A DNA stretch of 52,404 nucleotides from the NCBI GenBank assembly GCA_028277625.1, contig JANQFW010000137.1, forward strand, positions 1-52,404, written 5' to 3'. Position numbers and translations under genes: made by a program. Below are positions 15,102-23,533 of this stretch, in pieces. Position 1 is the first letter of the stretch. Each line of letters opens with the position of its first letter. The notes beneath the pieces are model-generated. The model did not search any database, was not told the origin of the DNA, and worked only from the letters and a program-made list of their open reading frames with translations. Origin of the DNA: Candidatus Gastranaerophilales bacterium (GTDB taxonomy: Bacteria; Cyanobacteriota; Vampirovibrionia; Gastranaerophilales; JANQFW01).

Positions 15102-15467
15102 TTAATTATTTTTCATAATACCTTGCCTAATGCCCCTACAGTTTGCCACAACGTCGCAATAACTACAATCTCCCGGTCCTATAAAATCATAAGGCATTTC
15201 TTTTAAACAGCCTAATGTAAAAACAGCCACCGCTGATATTCCATGGGGTACGTAGTTATCAGGAAAAATTTTTTGAATGTTGTTATTAAAAATCCATTTG
15301 ATAGGATATAGAGGCAAAAACAAATAAGAAATATATTTTTTTGTTGTTATAGTAGCTTTTTCAGAGAATTCTATATGCTTTTGCTTATCAATTTGTGTTA
15401 AATCACAAGCATAGGCGGATAAGGACAAAAATAATAATAAATAAAAATATACTATGATTTTAAGCAT
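15102..15467 (-). CDS. Small Cys-containing exported protein, unknown
   Basis: A 121-residue protein starting with a signal peptide (MLKIIVYFYLLLFLSLSAYA then C), which could be cleaved by signal peptidase I, or by signal peptidase II if C21 is a lipidation site. After a stretch with two aromatic hydrophobic patches, the C-terminus GDCSYCDVVANCRG clusters three Cys, with another in LGCLKEMPYDF. This could bind metal or form disulfides. I chose the ATG at 15467 because it begins the signal peptide; a TTG start 78 bp upstream would bury it. It is divergent from the protease at 15605. Not recognised. Confidence 0.6.
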   Translation of the reverse strand: MLKIIVYFYLLLFLSLSAYACDLTQIDKQKHIEFSEKATITTKKYISYLFLPLYPIKWIFNNNIQKIFPDNYVPHGISAVAVFTLGCLKEMPYDFIGPGDCSYCDVVANCRGIRQGIMKNN

Positions 15468-15470
15468 TTT

Positions 15471-15510
15471 GTCGAATAACCTGAAAAGTATTTTAGCGTT
15501 AGTATAAAAT
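15471..15510 (+). promoter_or_regulatory. Promoter and 30-bp repeat copy 2
   Basis: GAATAACCTGAAAAGTATTTTAGCGTTAGTATAAAAT orientation is plus: CTGAAA (15481-15486), 16 bp, TATAAA (15503-15508). It lies about 95 nt upstream of the protease start and shares its core with 1390-1430 and 34440-34474. Confidence 0.45.
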
Positions 15511-15604
15511 AAATGTAAAATGTTAAAGTGTAAATTACCTTCCAAAACCTTTTTTATGATAAATTTTAAATAAACATTTGAATAATATTTTAGGGAGTAA
15601 GTGA

Positions 15605-17095
15605 GTGAAAATTCGTTTAGCTTTATTTTTATTAATATTTAGCTGTAGTATTTTTATCTTAAATCCAATATTTGCAAGAGAAATGAGCAAATCAGGGCAA
15701 ATATATCAGCAGGTAAAAAATGGAGTAGTAACAATATTATTGGGAGGTGGTCACGGCTCAGGCTTTTTGGCTGACAGCACAGGCTTGATTGTAACAAATA
15801 GCCACGTGGTAAGACATGCCGATGACAATCTAAGGGTTCGTTTTGGTGAAAACCAGGTAATTAAAGGTAAAATTATAATAAATGATCTAGACTCTGATAT
15901 TGCAATAATTTTAGTAAATTTAAGTAATATAAAACACTATAAGGTGCTTGAGCCTTTTATTCCTCCTGAGGGTGAACCTTTAGCTATGACTGGAGAAAAA
16001 GTATTGGCAATTGGCAGCCCAATAAATTGGTCTGTTTATGAAAAAACTCTCACAACTGGTGTTGTCTCTAAGTATCAAGGCAATGTTATTCATCATGATA
16101 CAGCGTTAAATGGAGGAAACTCAGGCGGACCGTTATTAAACTATGACGGCAAGGTAATAGGAATTAATACATTTGCAAGTAGTGACAGGGGGCAAGCTAT
16201 TGCAGGTAGTGTTGCAATAAACAAAGCTTTTAATCTTATTAACAAGGCAAAGTATCAACTAGCAAGTACTATATATCCACCTGCAGACTTGTTGCCTGAT
16301 GTGAGCAAAATACCATTTCCTGCAAAATTGCTTGAAAATGCATACAGCAACCTTACTGATAAGGAGCTGAAGAAACAAATAAAATCATACGAATTAAAAA
16401 CCTATAACTATATTGTTCAAATAGTAACGCCGCCGGTTGGCTACAAAAAACTTTTATTATATGACAAAACAGTATTAAAAAGAAAACGAAAGCGAGCTAA
16501 AAAGCGTGGGTATTCAATATCTGATGATGATTTAGCGCATAAAAATGCTTATAAATACTATAATAGCAAAAGACCTGTTGTAAAAGTTGAAGTTATACCG
16601 GTTCCTCGATTTACAAAAGGAACTTATGCACGTAGTGCTTTTTCTATAGCAGCGTTAGTAGCAACTTCAGCCGTAGGAGTCCCTGTCTATACTCGTACTA
16701 AATCCAATTATGAATTTAAAAGGGACTTTAAAAGGCTTAAAGTAACAAACTCAAAAGATCAGCAAGTATGCAATCCTCTAACATCAGGAAAAATGCCACT
16801 AAGTGAAATAATGATATTAAATAATTTAAAATTTGTAGACAGCTCCTATGCAGGAGTATATGAGTATGATCCTAAGTGCTTTGATACTGCTGAAGATCTA
16901 ATCTTTAACATTGAATCAGAAGGTGAGAAAGGAAGTACAATTAAAGTTGAGCTTAAAGATGACGTAAAACAGTCTATAATAAAAGATTTTAAGCCATACT
17001 GGCAATATGTCTCAAGTATTGAAAGAGCAAAGAAGCAAAAGCCCACTCGCTCCTCAGAATACTACTCTTTACCTCCTTTGCCAAATCTTAGATAG
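15605..17095 (+). CDS. Exported trypsin-like serine protease
   Basis: A 496-residue protein with a signal peptide (hydrophobic 4-19, cleavage near IFA at 22-24) and an S1-type protease domain (about 35-210). The triad is visible: H67 in TNSHVV, D98 in DLDSDIAI, S173 in GGNSGGPL. This matches HtrA-like proteases, but no PDZ domain follows. Instead there are about 280 residues with a strongly basic patch (KRKRKRAKKRG, about 297-307), a hydrophobic segment (FSIAALVATSAVGVPVY, about 350) and a beta-rich tail with one Cys pair. The GTG start has GGGAG 8 nt upstream. Periplasmic or secreted; the function of the C-terminal half is unknown. Confidence 0.8.
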   Translation: MKIRLALFLLIFSCSIFILNPIFAREMSKSGQIYQQVKNGVVTILLGGGHGSGFLADSTGLIVTNSHVVRHADDNLRVRFGENQVIKGKIIINDLDSDIAIILVNLSNIKHYKVLEPFIPPEGEPLAMTGEKVLAIGSPINWSVYEKTLTTGVVSKYQGNVIHHDTALNGGNSGGPLLNYDGKVIGINTFASSDRGQAIAGSVAINKAFNLINKAKYQLASTIYPPADLLPDVSKIPFPAKLLENAYSNLTDKELKKQIKSYELKTYNYIVQIVTPPVGYKKLLLYDKTVLKRKRKRAKKRGYSISDDDLAHKNAYKYYNSKRPVVKVEVIPVPRFTKGTYARSAFSIAALVATSAVGVPVYTRTKSNYEFKRDFKRLKVTNSKDQQVCNPLTSGKMPLSEIMILNNLKFVDSSYAGVYEYDPKCFDTAEDLIFNIESEGEKGSTIKVELKDDVKQSIIKDFKPYWQYVSSIERAKKQKPTRSSEYYSLPPLPNLR

Positions 17096-17134
17096 CTGAC
17101 AACTTGCAAATCCTGGCAATATAATTTTTAACTT

Positions 17135-17162
17135 TTGGCTGAATTTCATGATAAGATAAAAT
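17135..17162 (+). promoter_or_regulatory. Putative promoter of the polysaccharide cluster
   Basis: TTGGCT (17135-17140), 16 bp, TAAAAT (17157-17162), 34 nt before the first glycosyltransferase ATG. Consensus match only. Confidence 0.4.
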
Positions 17163-17195
17163 GAAAATAAAAATCAAGGAATTTGTTTTGGCAAA

Positions 17196-18116
17196 ATGGA
17201 CGTTTCAATTGTTCTTGTAAGCTATAACACAAAAGATTTAACTAGAGATTGTATTCACTCACTCTATCAAAGGACTAAAGAGGTTAATTTTGATATCTGG
17301 GTAGTTGATAATGCATCTACAGATGGCTCTGCAGGTATTATAAAAAAAGAATTTCCACATGTTAATTTAATAGAAAATAAAAAAAATCTAGGTTTTGGAA
17401 GAGCTAATAACCTTGCTATTGAAAAAATTAACTCTAAATATGTGCTTCTGCTTAACACAGATACTATTTTAGTTAATAATGCCGTAAAAATATTATTCGA
17501 TTTTATGGAAAATCCTGAGAATAAAGAGGTCGGGGCATGTGGAGGGCAGCTATATAATGAAGATATGACCTTACAAAGCTCTTTTGGGACTTTTATTACG
17601 CTGGACAGACATTTTAAAAAATCATTCGGCTATAACATTGATGATTATAAATTAAGGCTTAAAAATTTTATTAACAATAAATTTAAATCAAAAGTCCGGC
17701 AAGAAGACGCTATTCGTAGAATTGAGGACGTTGACTTTATTATTGGTGCTGATTTAATGATAAAAAAACAAGTCCTTGACCAAGTTGGAGCTTTTGACAA
17801 TGAGTTTTTTATGTACGCAGAGGAAGAAGAGCTTTGCTTTAGGATTAAAAAAAATAACTGGGATATTAAATTTGTACCTGATGCTAAAATTATTCATCTT
17901 TGCGGTCAGTCTGTTAAAGAGCAAAGTACCCCTATAAATACAGAAAAAATGAAAGTATTAGGAAAATTATTATTTTTCAAAAAATGCTATAGCCTTAAGG
18001 TAGCTAAGCTGGCTAAAATCTTTTATATTATTTATTATTTAAGGTATTTTATTCTAAGATGCTTTTCGTTCAAGCAGTTTAAACGATTAAAAATGATACT
18101 GGAAATAAATATATAA
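17196..18116 (+). CDS. GT2-family glycosyltransferase (rhamnosyltransferase-like)
   Basis: A 306-residue GT-A fold family 2 enzyme. The nucleotide-sugar binding strand is VSIVLVSYNTKDLTRDCI, followed by VVDNASTDGS and the metal-binding LLLNTDT (84-90). IGADLMIKKQVLDQVGAFDN and EEEELCFRIKKNNW (about 186-230) are typical of rhamnosyltransferase-type GT2 proteins. The C-terminal part is hydrophobic and basic and may sit on the membrane. It is the first gene of a same-strand polysaccharide cluster. The sugar transferred is unknown. Confidence 0.85.
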   Translation: MDVSIVLVSYNTKDLTRDCIHSLYQRTKEVNFDIWVVDNASTDGSAGIIKKEFPHVNLIENKKNLGFGRANNLAIEKINSKYVLLLNTDTILVNNAVKILFDFMENPENKEVGACGGQLYNEDMTLQSSFGTFITLDRHFKKSFGYNIDDYKLRLKNFINNKFKSKVRQEDAIRRIEDVDFIIGADLMIKKQVLDQVGAFDNEFFMYAEEEELCFRIKKNNWDIKFVPDAKIIHLCGQSVKEQSTPINTEKMKVLGKLLFFKKCYSLKVAKLAKIFYIIYYLRYFILRCFSFKQFKRLKMILEINI

Positions 18117-18276
18117 ACTTCAGGACTCGGACCTTTATTTATTGTAACAAAGTATTGCAAATTCATCTGAAAATTAGATAATTATAATATTATAAGTAAA
18201 GAAAAATAAATTTTATTGCTTATTAGTACAAAATACAAGTACAAATTTTACAGTAAAAACAATTAGAAAGTATATT

Positions 18277-19407
18277 TTGAGTAAGATTCGGGTTTTAACG
18301 GTATTTGGAACACGTCCTGAAGCTATAAAAATGGCTCCGGTTATAATGGCTTTAAATAAAAATTCAAGTGAATTTGAATCTATAGTATGTGTAACAGCAC
18401 AGCACAGAAAAATGCTTGATCAGGTTCTTGATCTATTTAGCATAAAGCCGGATTATGACCTGAATGTTATGAAACAAAATCAAAATCTTTGGGACCTTAC
18501 GTCCGATATCCTTTTAGGAATGAAAGAAATATTTGAAAAATCAAAGCCTCATATAGTACTTGTTCATGGTGATACAACTACTACGCTAGCAACAAGCTTA
18601 TCAGCGTTTTACGCAAAAATTCCTGTGGGTCACATCGAAGCAGGCCTAAGAACCTTTAATAAATATTATCCATTTCCTGAAGAAATAAATAGAGTTGTAA
18701 CAGATGCAGTTTCTACCTTTTATTTTGCACCAACTCAAAGGTCAGTAGATAACCTTATTAATGCAGGCATACAAGAAGACAATAAAATTTTTCTCACAGG
18801 AAACACTGTTATAGATGCCCTTCTCTATACTGTAAAAAACCATAAGACAAATCTTTCTTCACTAGATCTTGACTTTAGCCTTAAAACTATACTTTTAACT
18901 TCTCACAGGCGAGAAAATTTTGGTAAGCCTCTGGAAAACATCTGTATAGCGGTTAAAACAATTGTTGAAAATAATCCTGATGTTCAGATTGTTTATCCTG
19001 TACACTTAAATCCGAATGTAAGAGAGACCGTATATTCAAAGCTTGATGGAATAGAAAGAATAAAGTTAATAAAACCATTAGACTATGCTCCTTTTGCTTC
19101 CCTAATAAAAGAGTCCCATATTATTTTGACTGATTCCGGCGGAATTCAGGAAGAAGCCCCTTCTTTGGGCAAACCTGTACTTGTACTTAGAGATGAAACC
19201 GAAAGGCCTGAAGCTGTAGATTTTGGTACAGTTAAGCTGGTTGGAACTGATACAAAGGTGATAGTAAATACTGTTCAGAAACTTCTTGACTCAGAAAAAA
19301 TATATAAATCCATGGCTTCAGCTACAAATCCCTATGGGGATGGCTTGGCATCTGAAAGGATTATTAAAGCTATTAAAGACAATATAAGAATTCTGGGAAA
19401 AGATTAA
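18277..19407 (+). CDS. wecB: UDP-N-acetylglucosamine 2-epimerase, non-hydrolysing
   Basis: A 376-residue epimerase interconverting UDP-GlcNAc and UDP-ManNAc, a precursor step for surface polysaccharides. Family motifs are present: VFGTRPEAIKMAPVI at the N-terminus, VHGDTTTTLA, GHIEAGLRT, LTSHRRENFG, and LTDSGGIQEEAPSLGKPVLV in the donor site. Length is normal. The start is TTG with a weak AGAAAG upstream. It is followed after one base by a GT4 gene, so translation is likely coupled. Confidence 0.93.
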   Translation: MSKIRVLTVFGTRPEAIKMAPVIMALNKNSSEFESIVCVTAQHRKMLDQVLDLFSIKPDYDLNVMKQNQNLWDLTSDILLGMKEIFEKSKPHIVLVHGDTTTTLATSLSAFYAKIPVGHIEAGLRTFNKYYPFPEEINRVVTDAVSTFYFAPTQRSVDNLINAGIQEDNKIFLTGNTVIDALLYTVKNHKTNLSSLDLDFSLKTILLTSHRRENFGKPLENICIAVKTIVENNPDVQIVYPVHLNPNVRETVYSKLDGIERIKLIKPLDYAPFASLIKESHIILTDSGGIQEEAPSLGKPVLVLRDETERPEAVDFGTVKLVGTDTKVIVNTVQKLLDSEKIYKSMASATNPYGDGLASERIIKAIKDNIRILGKD

Positions 19408-19408
19408 A

Positions 19409-20569
19409 ATGAAAAAAGTAATTTTTATAGCACGATCTGATATATTTGAGGTTCCGGGAGGCGATACAACACAGGTTGTTAAGACAAAAGAATTTTTAGA
19501 AGATAAATATGGCTTGAATATTCAAATTTGTTCAAATTTAAATGAATATAATAAGCACTCGGATGCTGAAGTAGTACATATATTTGATATGCGGGAGGAT
19601 AATCTTAATTTTATTGATATAGCTAAGGATAAAGGTCAAAAAGTTGCTATTTCAACAATTTATTGGGATTTGACCCATGCTAATTATGTTAATTTTCTTA
19701 TATTAAAACTTGGCATATTTCCATCTTCACGCAAATTTTACGAATTTAAAGATTTGATTTTTAATTTATCAAATCTTAGAAAAATTTTAACTTTTAAAAC
19801 TAATTATTATTTTAGTAAAAAATATATAAAAAAAAGACAAGAAGCCCTTAATAAAGCTGATTTGATACTCCCTAACTCACATGAAGAACTTGAAATAGCC
19901 TGTAATCATTTTAAATTGAACTCAAAAAAAATAAATGAAAAAACAGTTGTTGTTCCTAATGCTGTAGATATTAGTTTAACTGATAATAATTTAAATTCAG
20001 ATATAAACTTAAAAGAAATAGGTCAACTTAAGGATTTCATATTGCAGGTAGCCAGAATTGAGCCTATTAAAAACCAGTTAAACTTGCTTAAAGGCTTAAT
20101 GGATGCTCCTGATATACCTATCGTTTTTATAGGTGTACTACGTAATAAAAGATATAAAGGCTATTTTAAAAAACTGAAAAAACTTGCTGACATAAGAGGA
20201 AATGTATATTTTATAGACCAAGTTCCTCATGAGAATATTTTTGACTATTATAAACGGGCTAAAGTCCATGTACTACCATCTTTTAGAGAGTCAACCGGAT
20301 TATCTTCTCTTGAGGCACTTATTTCTGGATGTGAAGTAGTTGTAGCTGAAAAATCTTATGTACCGACTGAATATTATGAATTTGATAAATATGCCCATAT
20401 TAGTAATCCTTATGACCCAAAATCAATTAAAGAAGCTGTTTTTAATGCAATAACCGAGCCCAAAAACTTGGTGAATAAAGAAGACTATTTGCAGCGCTTC
20501 AGTTATGAAACTGTAGCTGATAAAACGTTTGAAGCATATAAATCTATAAATAAAAAGGTAGTAATATAA
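19409..20569 (+). CDS. GT4-family glycosyltransferase
   Basis: A 386-residue GT-B enzyme. The C-terminal half has the donor-site pattern LPSFRESTGLSSLEALISGCEVV (E-x7-E-like, around 285-305), preceded by VARIEPIKNQLNLL, the usual first strand of the second Rossmann domain. The N-terminus reads MKKVIFIARSDIFEVPGGDT, with a G-G loop for the acceptor. It starts one base after the wecB stop and abuts the next gene directly, so wecB and the following genes are one operon. Substrate unknown. Confidence 0.85.
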   Translation: MKKVIFIARSDIFEVPGGDTTQVVKTKEFLEDKYGLNIQICSNLNEYNKHSDAEVVHIFDMREDNLNFIDIAKDKGQKVAISTIYWDLTHANYVNFLILKLGIFPSSRKFYEFKDLIFNLSNLRKILTFKTNYYFSKKYIKKRQEALNKADLILPNSHEELEIACNHFKLNSKKINEKTVVVPNAVDISLTDNNLNSDINLKEIGQLKDFILQVARIEPIKNQLNLLKGLMDAPDIPIVFIGVLRNKRYKGYFKKLKKLADIRGNVYFIDQVPHENIFDYYKRAKVHVLPSFRESTGLSSLEALISGCEVVVAEKSYVPTEYYEFDKYAHISNPYDPKSIKEAVFNAITEPKNLVNKEDYLQRFSYETVADKTFEAYKSINKKVVI

Positions 20570-21331
20570 ATGAAAATTTCCGCTGTTATACATACATTTA
20601 ATTCAGAAAAATATTTGAAAGAATGTTTAGAATCGTTAGCATCTCTTGATGAAATTATCATATGTGATATGTATAGTACAGATAGAACGATAGAAATAGC
20701 AAAAGAATACAATTGTAAAATTATTTATCATGAAAATGTGGGTTTTGCTGATCCTGCAAGAAATTTTGCAATATCTCAAGCTTCAAATAATTGGATTTTT
20801 GTAGTGGACTCAGACGAAATTATTCCACAGAAGCTTATTGAGTACTTTGAAAAACAAATTCATAATCCACAATGCCCTGATGTATTTTATATTCCCAGAA
20901 AAAACTATTACTTTGGTAAGTTTATAACTCATACTTATCCTGATCACCAGATCAGATTCTTCAAAAAAGGGCATGCAAGCTGGACGCCATATGTCCATAC
21001 ATTTCCAGAGCTAAAAGGCTCCACCTGTAAAATTTCTGCAAATAGGCAAGATTTGGCCATTATACATTATACTTATGATACAATTTCTGCTTTTGTATCA
21101 AGAATTAACAAATATACAACATTTGAAGTTGATAAACTAAAGAAAAAAAAGCGAAAACCAACTTTAGTAAATATTTTACTTAGTCCCACTGCAGGCTTTT
21201 TCTCGACATATTTTTTGCAAAAAGCCTATAAAGATGGTAAGCATGGTTTTTTAATAGCTATGTTGATTGGATATTATAAATTTTTAGCGATAATAAAACT
21301 CTGGGAACAAGAGGAAAATGTTAATATTTGA
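20570..21331 (+). CDS. GT2-family glycosyltransferase, WaaE/KdtX-like
   Basis: A 253-residue GT-A enzyme resembling the WaaE/LgtF type that adds a hexose to LPS inner core. MKISAVIHTFNSEKYLKECL is the family start, ICDMYSTDRT the first donor loop and VVDSDE (78-83) the metal site, followed by YIPRKNYYFGKFITH and DHQIRFFKKG. The ATG follows the previous stop codon immediately, and its 3' end overlaps the next gene by 14 nt. The specific acceptor is not visible. Confidence 0.85.
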   Translation: MKISAVIHTFNSEKYLKECLESLASLDEIIICDMYSTDRTIEIAKEYNCKIIYHENVGFADPARNFAISQASNNWIFVVDSDEIIPQKLIEYFEKQIHNPQCPDVFYIPRKNYYFGKFITHTYPDHQIRFFKKGHASWTPYVHTFPELKGSTCKISANRQDLAIIHYTYDTISAFVSRINKYTTFEVDKLKKKKRKPTLVNILLSPTAGFFSTYFLQKAYKDGKHGFLIAMLIGYYKFLAIIKLWEQEENVNI

Positions 21332-22481
21332 ACCACAATGTACAGGATTTATTCATTCCCCCTTTAATGCAGCTTTTATTGTTGTTATCTCAAAGATATT
21401 TCCAAATGAAAAATTGACCTTTATGGCTGAACAAAGACATATAGACCATGTGAAAAATATATTATTGGACTCAAATAATAATTTAGAAAATATAGAATTT
21501 AAAAATGTCGATATCAAAGAATTAAACTTTCCTGACAGTGATTTTTCCAGAATGCCTTTTGAGAAACCCCTTTATGAATCTGTTTTTAAATTTATGAATG
21601 ATGAGCAGATAGATAAAATAATATTTTCATCAAGTACAGCACCGGGAATTCATCTTACTAAAAAATTATTAAAAAAATATAAAAATATAAAATGTTATGG
21701 TGTTTTGCATGGTATCGCCCATACTTTACAGTTCGAAGCATTAAAATTTAAAACGCTTATTAACAATAAATTTCCCCAGACTTTTTTATTAGGAAATACT
21801 GACAGATACAAATTTATAGTTCTTGGAGAATCTATAAGGCAAGAAATATTAAAACGATTTCCTCATATGAAAAAATACTTATACTCTATCGACCATCCAT
21901 ACCTATTTAAACACGAAAATGAATTTATGCCTTTTCAAAGTGAAAAAATTCGTTTTGGAGTATTTGGCTCATTAGATAAGTCCAAAGGCTATAAAGTTGT
22001 AAAAAAAATTATAGATAAGCTAAAATGTACAGAACTCAAGGATAAATTTGAAATAGTTGTAATAGGCAAGATGAACGTAGAAGAAGAATACAAGCAGTAT
22101 GTAAAACCTGCAAGTAAAAATGAGTTTATTTCTCGAAAAGAATTTGACATGCTAGCAGAGACAATAGATTACTCATTGCTTCTTTATGGATCAAAAGCAT
22201 ATAAATTTAAGGCAAGTGGAAGTTTTTTTGATACATTGTCTTACCTAAAGCCAACTTTAGCTCTTAAATCTTCTTTTTTTCAATACTATTTTAATAAATT
22301 GGGTGAAATTGGTTATCTTTGCAATAATTATATAGAATTAGAAAAAACTATACTAGAAATTTTAAAATACCCTAGTATACAAAAGTATACTCTTCAAAGA
22401 CAGGCCTTGCTAGAGGCAAGAGAGTTATTAAAGCTGGAAAAAATAAGTAATGATTTATATAGAATATTGTGCGAAGATTGA
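21318..22481 (+). CDS. Putative GT-B glycosyltransferase, unassigned family
   Basis: A 387-residue protein inside the polysaccharide operon. The second half looks like a Rossmann donor domain: IRFGVFGSLDKSKGYKVVKK, then EIVVIGKMNVEEEY, then LLLYGSKAYKFKASGSFFDT and a closing LKPTLAL segment, equivalent in order to GT4/GT1 enzymes. The E-x7-E signature is absent. The first half contains YGVLHGIAHTLQFEA. No signal peptide. Overlap with the previous gene (14 nt) implies coupling. Role inferred from fold and context; I cannot name a CAZy family. Confidence 0.6.
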   Translation: MLIFEPQCTGFIHSPFNAAFIVVISKIFPNEKLTFMAEQRHIDHVKNILLDSNNNLENIEFKNVDIKELNFPDSDFSRMPFEKPLYESVFKFMNDEQIDKIIFSSSTAPGIHLTKKLLKKYKNIKCYGVLHGIAHTLQFEALKFKTLINNKFPQTFLLGNTDRYKFIVLGESIRQEILKRFPHMKKYLYSIDHPYLFKHENEFMPFQSEKIRFGVFGSLDKSKGYKVVKKIIDKLKCTELKDKFEIVVIGKMNVEEEYKQYVKPASKNEFISRKEFDMLAETIDYSLLLYGSKAYKFKASGSFFDTLSYLKPTLALKSSFFQYYFNKLGEIGYLCNNYIELEKTILEILKYPSIQKYTLQRQALLEARELLKLEKISNDLYRILCED

Positions 22482-22506
22482 TAGTTTAAAAGATTAAGGA
22501 ACATTT

Positions 22507-23433
22507 ATGAATAAATTTGCTTTATTTTGCAAATCTTACCATAAAGATTTAAAAAGAGTATTAAACTTAATTAAAAGTATAGAAAAACATAATAGGGATA
22601 ATATCCCCTTATTTATATGCGTACCACAACAAGATTATAGCTTATTTAAAACTAATATTAATACTAAAAAAATCAGCCTAATCTCTGATGAGTCTGTTGT
22701 TAAACAAGTATTTACTGGTAGCTATAAAGACTTCACCTCAGGTTACATGAACCAGCAACTTGTAAAACTTAACTTTTGGAAGCTCGGACTTTGCGAAAAT
22801 TATATGTGTATTGACTCGGATGCTTATTTTATTAAAGATTTTTACTTGTCTGACTTTATGCATGATGAAAAAAATCCGTATTCAGTTTTATATAACTATG
22901 AAGAACACTTTTTTAATAAGGAACATATTCATTTAATAGGTGATTATAAAAATCATCTTACTAAAATAAAAAAAGAAATTGGCTTTAACTCTCGACAGTA
23001 TTTGTCTTGCTGTGGCTTTGCTATCCTTTCAAGTAAAGTGCTTGAATCTTTTGAGGCAAAATTTTTAGTGCCTAATAACTTGAACTATATTGATATCTTG
23101 ACAAAAGTTCCTCTTGAGTTTAGTTGGTATAATCAATGGCTCCTAAAGGATAAAACCATTGATATATTTATACATCCACAATTTTTTAAAATTTTTCACT
23201 ATAAAAGTCAATATGATGAAGCAAGAAAAAAATTTTTTACCGAGTCAGAAATATCAAAAATGTATCTTGGAATTTGTATGAATTCTAACTGGTACCCATT
23301 TCCTTCGCCCTTAAGGTATAAAAATCCATCTAAAGTTAATCTTTTTATTTATAACTTAAAAAAAATACTACAAATAAAATTTTTTAAAATTTTTAGAGGT
23401 CTTATAAATAAAATAAGAAAACTTGTAGATTAG
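22507..23433 (+). CDS. DUF6492-like putative glycosyltransferase
   Basis: A 308-residue protein resembling the DUF6492 group of GT-A-like enzymes. FALFCKSYHKDLKRVLNLIK at the N-terminus, GYMNQQLVKLNFWKL, and the DxD-type site CIDSDAYFIK (101-110) are visible. SCCGFAILSSK follows. The C-terminal 40 residues are basic and amphipathic. It is the last gene of the same-strand polysaccharide cluster. No T-tracted terminator in its own direction is clear, although the hairpin at 23484 lies 50 bp downstream. Confidence 0.65.
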   Translation: MNKFALFCKSYHKDLKRVLNLIKSIEKHNRDNIPLFICVPQQDYSLFKTNINTKKISLISDESVVKQVFTGSYKDFTSGYMNQQLVKLNFWKLGLCENYMCIDSDAYFIKDFYLSDFMHDEKNPYSVLYNYEEHFFNKEHIHLIGDYKNHLTKIKKEIGFNSRQYLSCCGFAILSSKVLESFEAKFLVPNNLNYIDILTKVPLEFSWYNQWLLKDKTIDIFIHPQFFKIFHYKSQYDEARKKFFTESEISKMYLGICMNSNWYPFPSPLRYKNPSKVNLFIYNLKKILQIKFFKIFRGLINKIRKLVD

Positions 23434-23478
23434 TCTATTTAAGTTTTTCACTCTAAGGAATGAACATATTTCTTCTTA

Positions 23479-23511
23479 ATAAAAAGACATGCCCTTATTG
23501 CGGCATGTCTT
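23479..23511 (-). terminator. Terminator of the RTX gene
   Basis: AAGACATGCC (23484-23493) pairs perfectly with GGCATGTCTT (23502-23511) over an 8-nt loop. On the minus strand it is followed by TTTTTATTAAG, so it ends the RTX gene; it may also slow plus-strand transcription. Confidence 0.8.
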
Positions 23512-23533
23512 AAGGTGATGATAGAGATCTAAC

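Noticed and set aside
17196-23433. Complete O-antigen or capsule locus
   Set aside because: There are glycosyltransferases and wecB but no flippase, polymerase or ABC exporter in the window, so only a part of such a pathway can be claimed.
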